DNA of 64,000 nucleotides from Microvelia longipes (taxonomy: Eukaryota; Arthropoda; Insecta; Hemiptera; Veliidae), in the NCBI GenBank assembly GCA_018340805.1, contig JACMZG010001908.1, positions 15,997,069 to 16,061,068 of the forward strand, given 5' to 3'. How positions within the stretch are numbered: position 1 is the first letter of the stretch; every line of letters begins with the position of its first letter. Shown here piece after piece: positions 45,090 through 56,446 of the stretch. Both the position numbers and the translations under genes were made by a program. Under the pieces are notes generated by a model. The model worked only from the letters and a program-made list of their open reading frames with translations, did no database searches and was not told the origin of the DNA.

Positions 45090-45425
45090 GTTCGAAAGTA
45101 GTTAGTTATTTTAATTTTCCCGAAATTTTTTGCTGAGTCATTATTGCGGGTGAATGACGTCATAAGCAATTATTTCCGAATAGCACAACTACAGCGGTAG
45201 ACTGATTTTGTACAAAATTTCAACTCTAGCATAAATAGATTAGGAGCTACGATGATAACAGACACACACACAAACAGACAGAAAACTTTGAAAAAACCAC
45301 TCAGGAGGCCTTTAAAACACTTGAAATGGATAATTCTTGTTTTATTCTGGTTTAGGATTTTTTCGCAATCACAATTCATTTCCTATATACCTACGGTATA
45401 AATTAGGAAAAGTAAAAAATTGCAT
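45090..45425 (-). mobile_element. Family A, 5' half
   Basis: Contains TTTGCTGAGTCATTATTGCG, TGACGTCA (45155-45162), AGCTACGATGATAACAGACA, CCACTCAGGAGGCCTTTAAA and a complete terminus CCTATATACCTACGGTATAA. The part with the 5S-like box is absent. Confidence 0.83.
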
Positions 45426-45790
45426 TTAGTCTTCAGATTTAGCAAAAGTATGTAAATAAACAATATTTATACATACTTCTTTAATTTTAAATTAGTATCA
45501 TATGACTGTTATAATCGATGATGATGATTTTGATGACGTTTTTGACTGCCTCCAACCAGTCTATCACGGCTCACCGACATCGTTGAGTCGAAAAAGAAGA
45601 GGAAGAATATTACTAATTCTATTTAATTTTTACGTATATAATGTCTTTCTTTTAGCTGTTTTCTTTTAATTATCTCTGGTAATTTCTTTTGTTTTTAATT
45701 TATTTATTTAGTTTTATTGTCTTTACTGTTTTGTGACTTGATTTTTATACATTTATAACTGTTTTTAATTATTTGTTATGTTTACTTATT
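45426..45790. other. No gene seen
   Basis: AT-rich, with no supported feature. Confidence 0.6.
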
Positions 45791-45792
45791 TG

Positions 45793-45880
45793 TACAGGCA
45801 CTGATGATGGCCTCATGTAGGTTGAAAGCGCTTTGAATAAATTTATAGTTTTGTGGAGAGACTCTTTTCTTCGTTCTTTT
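45793..45880 (+). mobile_element. Penelope-like terminal unit, single copy
   Basis: TACAGGCA precedes CTGATGA (45801-45807), a GGCCT-CATGT-AGGTT stem-loop, GAAA (45824-45827), GCGCTTTG, a short AT stretch and GTGGAGAGAC. This is the same order as in the palindromes at 8.8-10.2 kb, but it stands alone. Relatives are at 60640-60730 and 61165-61270. Confidence 0.6.
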
Positions 45881-46430
45881 CATTGTGATAATCGAATTTA
45901 TTTTTTAACAACACATAATAGCTCTAAATAATGACGTTCAAAATCCAAGCAATTTATAACCTGCCATTATATAATAACTGTCAAAGATTGTTTTTGAGTG
46001 GCCAATTTAAATCTCTCGTAAATTTTGTAATAACTTCCTCCATTTTGTTTTCTTAACAATTACATTTGTTGCAACATGAGTGTAATTCTATATTATTACG
46101 ACAATTACTATCATAAATCTAAATCGAAAATTGGGAGTATTTTAAACTTAAAATTGTTTCATAGAGGTTTAAGTTGGAAATAGATGAGACTTCTATTGAA
46201 ACTAGAGAGTAGGTCAGAACAGACACACTGTTTCCTGCTTTGTCTGTTATGTGTGACGGCATAACAATCAAACGGATGTAGAGAAGTCATTTCAATCTAT
46301 CTGATCAGTTAAGTGACCGTCAGCCTTGAAACCAATACTAAATTAATCTGCCTTAATATACTAAAATAATCTGTTAATAAATTCACCGATTGTTAAAATT
46401 TCACCGTTTTTCAATTGCGCAAGACTGTTA
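45881..46430. other. No gene seen
   Basis: AT-rich, with no supported feature. Confidence 0.6.
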
Positions 46431-46431
46431 A

Positions 46432-46860
46432 AAGTTAATGTCAAGTGCAATTAGCGCATTGGTTTCATGTCAAGTGCAATTAGCGTATTGGTTTCATGTC
46501 AAGTGCAATTAGCGCATTGGTTTCATGTCAAGTGCAATCAGCGCATTGGTTTCATGTCAAGTGCAATTAGCGCATTGGTTTCAGTCAAGTGCACGCATTG
46601 GTTTCAAGTGCAATTAGCGCATTGGTTTCATGTCAAGTGCAATTAGCGTATTGGTTTCATGTCAAGTGCAATTAGCGTATTGGTTTCATGTCAAGTGCAA
46701 TTAGCGCATTGGTTTCATGTCAAGTTAGCGCATTGGTTTCATGTCAAGTACAATTAGCGCATTGGTTTCATGTCAAGTGCAATTAACGCATTGGTTTCAT
46801 GTCAAGTGCAATTAGCGCATTGGTTTCATGTCAAGTGCAATTAACGCATTGGTTTCATGG
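46432..46860. repeat. 29-bp minisatellite
   Basis: About 15 copies of TGTCAAGTGCAATTAGCGCA followed by TTGGTTTCA. Variants include GCGTA, ACGCA and deletions. Units are adjacent with no spacers and very similar, implying recent expansion. Confidence 0.96.
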
Positions 46861-47093
46861 TGGTTTGCAGTTCTCAGATTAATTTTATATCAGAATTAGC
46901 GTAAATTTCTGATGAAAATTCATCTACTATTTATTAATGAACTATCACTTTTGTTAAGTATGAATTATGGATATTTTGAGGCATCGTGTTAGCAGTTTCA
47001 TTCGTCAGGTTTTACTAATATTGGGAAAATTATAATAAAAATACTATAAACCTACCATAAATACTTGCCCTTTTAGGGATTAAAGAGAATAAA

Positions 47094-47475
47094 AATCGGG
47101 TACAAGGTGCCTCAGAATTTTCCGCATTTCATCGGATTCGCTACGCTCATCTACGCTTAATGCTGCTTAACTTTTATGATCCAACAAAAATCATGGATAT
47201 ACTTGTCCTATTGAAACGAAACTTCGTGTACTTCTAAATAAAGAAGTACACGAAGTTTAACAAAAATAACATAAAGTAATAACAAAAAAGGTATACGTTT
47301 GTACCAATTTCATCTTAAGTGGGTTATTTTCCGATTTTTTTGATAAAAAAATGAACTAATGCTGATACTGAAATGAAACTTGGCACATATAATACTCTTA
47401 TACAGGGCTATATGCTTGCTAATCTCAATCCGATGGCATAATTTTTTATGTCGATTTTTTTTCGATCCTTCACAA
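47094..47475 (-). mobile_element. Family A copy with shortened tail and 5S-like box
   Basis: Plus-strand order: ATCGGGTACAAGGTGCCTCA, CATCGGATTCGCTACGCTCA, TTAATGCTGCTTAACTTTTA (only the proximal part of the 5S-like box), TGGATATACTTGTCCTATTG, GATACTGAAATGAAACTTGG and CTAATCTCAATCCGATGGC. An inverted duplication, TACACGAAGTTT / AAACTTCGTGTA, is embedded at 47217-47260. Confidence 0.82.
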
Positions 47476-48285
47476 AAGATAATAGTTATCAAAAATTAAG
47501 GTAACAAAAAGATAGAGAAGTCACAGAGTAGCTTAATATAATAACCGCAACAAGTCAAGATTACACAAATATCACAGATTTAAAAAAATACATATATTTT
47601 AAATTTATAAATGACAATTAAGGATTTTTTTGTGATTTTATTTAAGTCTATACCTGAGACAAAATGTTATATACACGATACTAAGTAAAAACGCATTTAT
47701 AATAATTTTGATTTGTCGCATCTTATTTACCAGCCAGTATAATCTTATTCGTGTTTTGAGATGAACCAATATTTGTACAAACAATAATAATGTATTTTAA
47801 GAATATTTCGATCAAACTTTGACCTCTACTAAGGAAGTAATGAGTATTTTAGACAATTTCTAGATGGATCTAATAAACTATTATTTATTATATTACTATT
47901 ATGGAGGAATTCAAAGCCAATCATTCTAAAATGAAATTATTCCTTGAGAATCTTTTCAATAATAAACTTTGAGAACGAAATCCTCAAGTCATTATTATGA
48001 AGAACTTGCTCTGAGTGATTTATATTTTTTATCAATGAAATGCAAGCTTGAAATTACTCCCAATCAAAGTTTGATTGTATATTGGGTTGATTGATTAATG
48101 AATAGAACTTTAGTTAACTTGCATTTACCCACAGTAACTTTCCGCTCTCTCTCTAGACCTCTTTATAAGAGGAAGTTTTATTCCATAACCTTACTGCAAA
48201 AGTCTAAAATGAGGAAAGAGTTTTTTTGGGGTTAAATTGATATTTTCTTAAACACAAAACTCTGGACCAATGATGGCATTATTAA
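47476..48285. other. No gene seen
   Basis: AT-rich, with no supported feature. Confidence 0.6.
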
Positions 48286-48289
48286 AAAC

Positions 48290-48545
48290 ATAAATCAACT
48301 ATAGCAGTTATCAACTATAATTATAGCTGTCAACTATAGCAACTATAACTATGGCATTATTAAAAACATAAATCAACTATAACAGTTATCAACTATAATT
48401 ATAGCTGTCAACTATAGCAACTAAATCTATAGCTGTCAACTATAGCAACTATAACTATAGCTGTTAACTATAGCAACTATAACTATAGCTGTCAACTATA
48501 TCAACTATAACTATAGCTGTCAACTATAACTATAACAGCTTAAAC
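48290..48545. repeat. Minisatellite of CAACTATAGCTGT units
   Basis: Repeats of CAACTATAACTATAGCTGT and CAACTATAGCAACTATAA, including one longer duplication of TGGCATTATTAAAAACATAA. Confidence 0.93.
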
Positions 48546-50600
48546 TGTAGCACTTGCCAAAACAAACTACTTAGTTCACAGCAAAGAATATAATAGGTAT
48601 AGAGTGTCAGAAGGGTATACGAGAGAGTCAGACAGAAGGTGAGGGTGAAACCGGTGCTGGCCCCTAGTGGCAGCTCTGAAACTAACTCTCCTTACCATAA
48701 CATTCTTCCCACTTTTCTAAACTTTGTACTACAAAATTAAATTGTTCTTTATTACCATTTTAATGACACGAGTATCTACTTTGAATTTGTCATAATTATA
48801 TAAAGCAATTATTTTTATTAATTAGTTTTGTGCCAGAAGTAGTTTGTTGAAAATATGACGACAGTGGCACATTCTCGTAGTGGGCATGGTGAAACTACCA
48901 TATTACACGCTAGCGCTCCTGTTAACAGGCTTGGGAACTATCCTTTTCTTTAGGATTCCTTTTCAGGACCATCTTTCTTTGTCTATATATTGTTTGGTTC
49001 ACAGTAACTCTGAGTGTGAATGACGATACTATCGAGTTAAAGAGTACCATATTATATTATACTATATTAGTTAATATTTATGTTTTTAGGGCACTGAATC
49101 TGGTTGTTGAACAAAGTAAAAAAGTAAGGTGCTGTTTTCAATGTTTGAAGGGGCTCTGAGTAAAACCGAACTAGTTACTAAGAAACATTGGTTAATAACA
49201 AAAAACCTAGACTACGATCAGCAAACAATAAACTTCAAGAATAATATCGTTTATAAGGAATTTCAACCGGTCTGGAGTCCGAAGTAAAACCATAATAAGG
49301 AACCATCAATTTTAAAGTAAGGATAAAAAAATCAAGTAAGAAGTCGTTATGGATGTTTGTTGAGCGAATGAAACCAGACTGAAGAATGGTAAAGTACTGA
49401 AAACTAGAAACTCTGGTTTGAATCTTGGTTCCGGGATTCACATTTGTTGTCATATTTATAGATTTTTATCGTCATATTTACACTAAAAAAATCTTAATTT
49501 TTTGCGCAAAGGTCCTTTAGCCGGGCGAGATTCCTTTGGAATACTTGCTTCCTTGTTCACTTGGAATATTTGCTTAGATTATCAGTTTAATGCTATCCAA
49601 TTCAGTAAAATTTTAGCCTATTGACTAGTTCTGGCTTAGTCATAGTATTAAATAAACAGCCGCATTTCCTTTTGAAAATCCAGACAAATTTACTAACAAG
49701 CATAAGTGTTACTGTTTCGACTAATTAGCACAAACCGAAAACCTGACACTAAAACTGCTTTTTTGGAACGCAGAAAAGCATTCTAAAGAAAATTTGCCCG
49801 GCTTGCTGATTTTCGCGCCTGATTGGTTTTTTAGACTGTTCAAACTTTTAAGCATTCACATAAGGTTATGCTGGTAAAGTATTGTATGTTATCCTTCTCT
49901 TTTTCTCCTTTTTGAGTGGTTTCGATGATTAAATTTTAACCAAAAAATAAAAGGAAATGTATTTTCATTTTTTTGTAATATGAGAGAAAACAAGGTTTTC
50001 TTTAGTGATACATATAATTTTATATTCAGCATCATGTTTTGTTCAATATTTTTCACATCATATACTTTTTTTAATTTATATTTCGCTACCCAATAAAATA
50101 AATCATGTCTAGCGCAACAAAATACGCCCTTTTAACGTCAAAATATATCGAAGACCCTTTAAATAGCAATAACAATAAATAACAGAAGAGAATTTCTAAT
50201 ATCACAACAGAAGATGCATCACAGGGTAAAAACTAAGCGCCCAATACTCTAGCCTTGCGGAACCCCTCTTGATGCATTACACCACAAGGCAATAACAACC
50301 ACAAAACCTCCCTACCTCGTCTTGAATTCTCTTATTAGGCATCCCTTATCTTGTACCAAGCAACCCTAAAAAATCAAGTATTCATGAATTTTAATGATAT
50401 TGAGTAATAACTTTTGAGTTTTATTTTAATGTAAGACCTAGTATAGTGATATTGCACGTAAATTACCGCGAGTGGAGTAAACTGCTTAAGGGCCTATTTG
50501 CGCCAGAATTGTTTTTAGTTATAAACGTATCAAGTCTACATACAAAGAAAATATTGCCGATATCAAGAACCCTCGCTCAAGAACTCAAGAACCCTGGCTT
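48546..50600. other. No gene seen
   Basis: A long AT-rich stretch. Open frames of 72 (minus, 49235-49453) and 88 codons (plus, 50446-50712) are unrecognised; the latter runs into a family A tail. Confidence 0.55.
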
Positions 50601-50604
50601 TGAG

Positions 50605-51460
50605 CACTTAACACTTTCCTTAACCCATCGAATTCGCTACGCTCACTACATCAGACTCGCTTTGCTTGTTCTCAGAATTTTAATATCACCAAAATTACAG
50701 TGCAGTAATTAGATTCGTTCTCATTGCAGTGGTTACAAATCCAGGCATAGACCTCGCCTTCTATGCTACTTAACTTTTGTGATACTAAAAATATACTTGC
50801 TGTATACATTATTTCTCGACTTTTATAATGTTTTAAAAATAAACAAAAGTCATTTCTACTTAACTATTATGATCCACCAAAAATCAAGGATACACTTGTG
50901 GTATAGAAACGAAACTTAGTGTACTTATGTTTTACGTGAAGGTATACACTTGTATCGAATTTCAACTTAATTGGATAATTTTCCTATTTTTTATAATTTT
51001 TTAAATAACGTACCAATCATTTGATAAGCTGATAATGACATCACCAAACAATACCTTTCCTATATACCTACATTGTAAATCAGTGGCGTGGCCAGGATTT
51101 AATTTCGGGAGGCTGAATGTTTAAAATTGTATGTGTATTATATATATTATATAATATATATATATAATATATATATATATATAATATATATTATATTATT
51201 TTGTATTGTTTAATGTTTTAAATTATTGTTATATCTTTCAGTTTCATTGTATATTTTTTATACATTATGATATTTATATTATAAGTTTAATGTTAAAAAA
51301 TATATGTTATGTATTTATTATTTTCACATATTTTTTATAGGTTTTATTTTTTCACACATTTATTGCGGGTTTAGGTTATGTAAAAATTTCGGGGGGGGGG
51401 GCTGAAGCCCCCTCAGCCCCCCTGGCTACGCCACTGTTATAAATGAGGAAAAGTAAAAAG
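50605..51460 (-). mobile_element. Family A copy with nested hAT-like MITE
   Basis: Contains ATTCGCTACGCTCACTACAT, GACTCGCTTTGCTTGTTCTC, a diverged 5S-like box (GTGGTTACAAATCCAGGCAT, about 50733-50785), ATGATCCACCAAAAATCAAG and CCTATATACCTACATTGTAA. The last is interrupted by the MITE and ends with ATAAATGAGGAAAAGTAAAA at 51440-51459. Confidence 0.83.
51081..51436. mobile_element. hAT-like MITE with 8-bp target duplication
   Basis: The ends are CAGTGGCGTGGCCAGGATTT and CCCCTGGCTACGCCACTG, flanked by TTGTAAAT (51073-51080) and TTATAAAT (51437-51444). A G-rich/C-rich palindrome (GGGGGGCTGAAGCCCCC) sits inside the right end. The interior is AT-rich with a short TA tract. It shares ends with 21597-22564. 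No transposase is present. Confidence 0.87.
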
Positions 51461-52915
51461 GAATTAATTACTTTTGAGTACAATTACAAAAAAAAATTAT
51501 TTAAATTAAAAATGTTAAAAAAGCTTACATTTAAAGGGCAGCTGTATGCAAGTGCAGACTAAATACTGGAACAATTTCACTCGAGAAAAACTATTTCCTA
51601 TTAATTTAACCTTGACCGGTATGCACTAGCACGGTAATAGCACGTTACTGTAAAATCACTAGTAACACTCACTTGCACGTTAGCACAACACAACAAGTCA
51701 CAGCATACACTTTCAACAACTGCATACATGAAGGCACCACGACTATTCAATTTTAACAAAATAAAATAAATACAAACAGGTCACAAAGAAATACTTTAAT
51801 CACAATAAAACTGTAACTTAAAATATAATGGCTTCGGGTTAAACTGTTAGTACTATCGACTAAAAAGAAAACATAATAAACTGAATAAATAAATTACAAT
51901 GGGAGTAATCAGTAAAAAAGTACGTAAATTAAATAATTGTAAAATAACTATTATTACAAACAAAATAAGTTATATCAATAAAGTATAGAAAACAAGTAAT
52001 ATTATAACTTATTTGTTGAGTAATTAAATAACAAATAAGTTATAGAATTATGACAATGTTCTAATTCCTTTATGTAAAAGCCATTACTGAACAAATATAT
52101 ATTTATTTATTATTTATACTATTACTTATATTATTAGTTAGAATTATTTCGCTATGTAAAAATTAACACTAAGAAAATAAATAAATAGCAAAATAAGTAA
52201 AAGTAATCTAATAAATTAAACAAATGAATTAAAAAGCCAAATGAAGAGCCAATGAAGTAAAAAATAAGTTAAATAAACTAATATTTAAACAAAAAAAGTA
52301 GTAGAGACAAAAATATTTTTTTTAATTTAATTAATTAATTAATTAAATTATATTTTTTAAATTTGATTAATAAGTTAAATAAATTAATAGTAAAATAACT
52401 AAACTTACATAACAAAATAAATACAAAAAATTTGAAGTATATTGTAAAAAAAATAACTTTAATAAGATTATACTAAATTTTAAACTTTAATAACATAATA
52501 TTATCACTGATAGTTACAAAATGCTCAATATTGTTTGATTTTTTTTTATTAATTTTACTTATTTTTTCGTTTCATATCATTTCATTACTTTATTTTATAT
52601 AATTTTAGTTAATTTTAATAAGAAATTTTAAATGTCCACATAGAAAGAAGACTTCTTGGTAACTGAGATATAGTTATTTATATTGTGTGAATATGTTGAA
52701 CAATTCTATCATTATTTGCAATTATAATAATTTAATCATGTTTCATGATAAAGATAATGATATAATCAATTATTGTATAAAACTGCAATTGAAATGTTAT
52801 AAGTTCGTTACATTTATCAATCAGATAGCCTTGATAGAAAAATGACATTTTTAAAATGAAGTAGTGATACGTGGCAACACTCCAAATCATTATTATAAAC
52901 GTAAAAAATGACAAA
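51461..52915. other. Very AT-rich region, no gene
   Basis: From about 51750 to 52700 the sequence is dominated by A and T with AATAAATAAAT and TTAATTAATTAATTAA motifs. No coding signal. Confidence 0.65.
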
Positions 52916-52929
52916 TAAAATGCATTTTA

Positions 52930-53095
52930 CAACTGAGTATTTATCACTAGAGAGGTCCTATCGGTTGGAATTTGAAACATTGATAAAATAATTTTACTAT
53001 CTTTGAAAACAATTGGCCTCGGCGCTTGGTGCTGCTTCGCGGCCCTTACGCCTCCCTGTGGTCGCTTGGCGGCCACGTGGTTTTTTACTTTGTGC
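52930..53095. repeat. GC-rich dispersed motif
   Basis: CTCGGCGCTTGGTGCTGCTT then CGCGGCCCTTACG resembles CGTCGGCGCTAGGGGCTGCT at 61761 and the GGCGACAGGAGCTGCTTTGT block at 62978. It lies just before a family A copy. Unknown family. Confidence 0.45.
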
Positions 53096-53620
53096 ACTCG
53101 CTACATGACGTCATTAATAATGACTCAGCAAAAATTTCAAAAAAATTTGAGCTCAATTTGAGAATAGACACGTATGTATCCATGTATAAGACTAACATAC
53201 GTGTCATGTTTCATCTCATTATCAGCACTAGCTAAATTTTTATGAAACGATTCGTGTACGTTTTTTTAAAAAAATTGTAAAAAATCGAAAAATAATCCAA
53301 TTGTGTATAAATTTGGTACAAGTGTATAACTTTAAGTTAAAGTACATTAAGTTTCGTTTCAATGTAACTATTACATCCATGATTTTTTTAGGATCATAAA
53401 AGTTAAGTAGTGGTCAGTGCCTGGATGGGTGACCTTTGGGAGAAAACGGATGTGTTTACTATCTAAGGACAAGCGAAGCGACGCCGAAGACGTGTTGGAG
53501 TATGAATTTAACGACTTGTATATTCTATGAACGAGCGAAGCGAGTCTGAAGTAGGGAGGACGAGAGTAGCGAATCCTATAGATGAGGAAAAGTTTCGATG
53601 TACCCTGTACCCGATTTTTT
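53096..53620 (+). mobile_element. Family A, 3' half
   Basis: Order: TGACGTCA (53106-53113), AATGACTCAGCAAAAATTTC, TGTATAAGACTAACATACGT, AAGTACATTAAGTTTCG, TAGGATCATAAAAGTTAAGT, a 5S-like box with a short internal deletion (53401-53441, GTGCCTGGATGGGTGACC), GCGAGTCTGAAGTAGGG, GAGAGTAGCGAATCC and the end CCCTGTACCCGATTTTTT. The terminus is well preserved. An antisense 87-codon open frame is meaningless. Confidence 0.87.
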
Positions 53621-54002
53621 AAATTATAATTCATAATACTTTACATAAATTAAAGTTGATTTGAAGGCAATTTAGCCTTGAATTATCAGGTGTTATCGGG
53701 TTGACCCAGTCCGTGTCGTTGCATGTAGCATGCGAGGGTAAAACCTAGTTTTCCTGGTCATGAAGTTTACTGCTCTCTCGTGCCTTTCAAATGCCAATAT
53801 TTTCCATTTAAAGATTTTTATCGCAGGGTTTTCTAAGAAGAAAATAGGATTAAAGTTTGTTAGCTTTTATCCTTTTTCCTGATATTTTGTAGTGAAATCC
53901 AATTTACTTTAAAGACTTTGCTGTTATGAAATTGCTGGTAGTATTATTATAATACTCAGCAAGTTTTTACTGGTTAGTCCATTCAACAAACACCAGGTAC
54001 GC
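53621..54002. other. No gene seen
   Basis: Sequence flanking the BEL element. It ends with TACGC (53998-54002), one half of the BEL target duplication. Confidence 0.6.
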
Positions 54003-54138
54003 TGTGTTGGCTACACACTTTAAACTAGTTAGTAGAGGCTAAAAACACGTAATTAAATCAACCGATAATAGATTTATAATTCAAAAACTAATATGAACAA
54101 ATCATGTCAAAATTTGACATAATAAACAAACCAATACA
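54003..54138 (-). repeat. BEL/Pao 3' LTR
   Basis: 136 bp, identical to the 5' LTR. On the minus strand it starts TGTATTGGTTTG and ends GTAGCCAACACA. It is short for the group. A purine-rich CCGTGGAAGA immediately precedes it on the minus strand and may be the polypurine tract. Confidence 0.95.
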
Positions 54139-54247
54139 TCTTCCACGGCCTCGCTTTGATGGTTTGGAAGATTTTAGCTGCCCTGATCAGCTGCTAACAG
54201 AAGTATAAGCTTGTGCACGGGTCGCCGAAAAACTCCGGAATTAGTTC

Positions 54248-55334
54248 TTACATCCACAACCCGTACTTTTCCGTCACGTCCAGGATAAACTTCAATAACT
54301 TGTCCCATAGGCCAGAGGTTTCTAGGGCTGTTATGATCGGCAATAATAACAACATCGCTGATGGCAAGATTTGTTTTTGATTTGTGCCATTTTTTCTGTT
54401 TGTCAAGGTTGGTAAATATTCCTTAAGCCAGCGACGCCAAAATCCATCAGCGTAATGTTGGGCTATTCTCCACATTTTTCGATGATGAAGGTCGTCATCA
54501 GTAAACACTCCTGGCGCAACTACATGGTAATCTTTTCCAATAAGGAAGTGATTTGGTGTAAGGCTTTCTTCATCACGATGGTCTGATGAGACATAAGTAA
54601 GCGGATGGCTGTTTACAGTGTATTCGGCTTCCGCTAAAAAAAGTTTGAAGCACTTCTTCCTTAGGCATTGCTCATTTAGAATAGCTTTTAGAGCAACCTT
54701 TACAGAACGAACCATTTCTCCCATGCGCCACCCATATGAGGAGCAGCTGGCGGATTAAATGACCATTCTATATGACGACTGTACAGAATTGATGGATTTC
54801 TGTTTGATTTAAGACATTAAGTGCATCTTTCATTTCTCTCTCTGCTCCACGTAGATTGGTGCCGTTGTCAGAGTACAGCTGCCTTGGAGACCCTCTTCTG
54901 CAAATAAATCGGCGAATGGCCATTATTGCTGAATCAGTAGTCAGTGACGCTGCAAGTTCTAGATGTACCGCTCTTGTAGTCATGCATGTGAATAGAACAC
55001 CATACCTTTTTTCTCTTCGTTTCCTATTTTAACCATCATCGGTCCAAATAATCAACTCCTGTTACAATAAATGGTCTTACTTGCGGTGTTATTCTATACT
55101 GAGGTAAATTTCCCTCAATTTGGTCGACACATCCTGCCTTCCTTCTTTTACAAGAATGCAAGAACTCTGACATTTTCTAACCGCGTTTCGGCCGTTCAGA
55201 ATCCAGTATGTGCTACGTAAATCGTTCAGTAATTGCTCGCGTCCCTGGTGATGATTACGTTCGTGGTAGTATTTAATTAAAAGGTTTGTGAGGTAGTGTT
55301 TTCCATCTAAAATAATTGGTCGTCTGGTGCGCAA
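54248..55334 (-). pseudogene. BEL/Pao integrase and C-terminal domain (broken frames)
   Basis: Three pieces in two frames. 55334-55089 has the zinc-binding H-x3-H...C-x2-C region, with HERNHHQGREQLL. 54983-54768 is the catalytic core, with TTRAVHLEL and the SDNGTNL segment (second catalytic Asp). 54724-54248 follows the core; the catalytic Glu lies in a GGAWE segment just upstream, near 54730. It ends with NHFLIG and the RRWLKEYLPTL segment typical of the BEL C-terminal domain. The enzyme would insert the DNA copy. Frames change between pieces without clear decay of the protein sequence. Confidence 0.85.
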
Positions 55335-55819
55335 AGGATTTCATTTTCAGCATTTTCTAAACGTCCTTGTAAGTACAGAATGCCATTTTCTAGAATAGGA
55401 TTTAATTTGTATAATTTACTTGATGTTTTAATAGGGCTTCTTCTTCTCTAAACTATCTATTTCGTTTGAAAAAACACTCATACTGAGCTTGTTTTATGAT
55501 TAAAATTTCTGATTTTTCAAATTCTTCTACGGAGATTCTATATTAACTCTCTTGTTCTGTGATCTAAATTTGTCTTTACATGCTTCAATAAATTTTAACA
55601 CCCGGGCAACACATCCGACAACACGTAAGTACTTTGTAAAACATTCAAAATTTAGTAAGTTTCCATTTTGATTAAAACTCTATCTCCTTCTCCAAAAGTC
55701 ATAACATTTTCTTTCTTTGCTTCGCAATCTATTTCATTGTTGTCTCTACTATGCTTAAAGGCATGTTCTCTTAGGTTGTTTTAGGAATTGAGGCCCAGTT
55801 AACCAGTAATCTGCCTTTT
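55335..55819 (-). other. BEL/Pao pol, poorly open stretch
   Basis: Lies between the RNase H and integrase parts. No frame stays open for long. It probably encodes the linker, broken by indels. Confidence 0.5.
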
Positions 55820-56446
55820 CTAGGCTCCACTGTCCTCGGGTTGCTTCATCGCTACATTCAAAAATGTTGAGATCCAGTTCCAGTCTTCTTTTCGGGTTAG
55901 TTCATTTATTTCCCCCACTCTATTAGCCACGAATGTTTTAAATCTTTTCGGTGTTGACTGAATCCAGCTGTATACAATTTTTGAATCGGTCCAAAAGTAC
56001 TTTTTCCCGATCTTAATATCATGGCATCTGCTTACTGTACATGCCAGTTGGGAACCCAGCAGCGCGGCTTGCAGTTCTATGCGCGGAATAGTCATTGGTT
56101 TGACTGAGGTCACTCTTGCCTTTGCCATGACGATAGAAGTTGTGATCTGTCCTGTAACCGATGTGAATCTAAGATAACTAACAGCAGCATAACCCTTTTC
56201 GCTCCCATCACAAAAAGTATGCAATTCTACTTCTGATGTTTCTGTAGTATTATAGCCACACCATCTTGGAATTTTAATATTTTTAATTTTTCCTATTTCA
56301 GCTGCCCATAACTGCCACTTCTTATATAAATTTGAGCTAACATTTTCATCCCATTCTATATTCTCACACCAAAACTCCTGTAGCAACATCCTTCCTTGTA
56401 TGGTAAGTGGTGACAGCAAACCGAGAGGGTCGTAAACCGACATCAC
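55820..56446 (-). pseudogene. BEL/Pao RT connection and RNase H
   Basis: A 208-codon open frame starts with VYDPLGLLSPLTIQGRMLLQ, a segment highly characteristic of Pao-type pol after the RT palm. It continues with TFCDGSEKGYAAVSYLR (first RNase H Asp), MTIPRIELQAALLGSQLA (Glu) and FWTDSKIVYSWI (Asp). The RNase H catalytic residues are therefore visible. The frame ends at 55820, short of the integrase. Confidence 0.9.

Noticed and set aside
46432..46860. CRISPR-like array
   Set aside because: Repeats of 29 bp are directly adjacent with no unique spacers, and the context is eukaryotic. It is a minisatellite. The same applies to 1-845 and 1531-1908.
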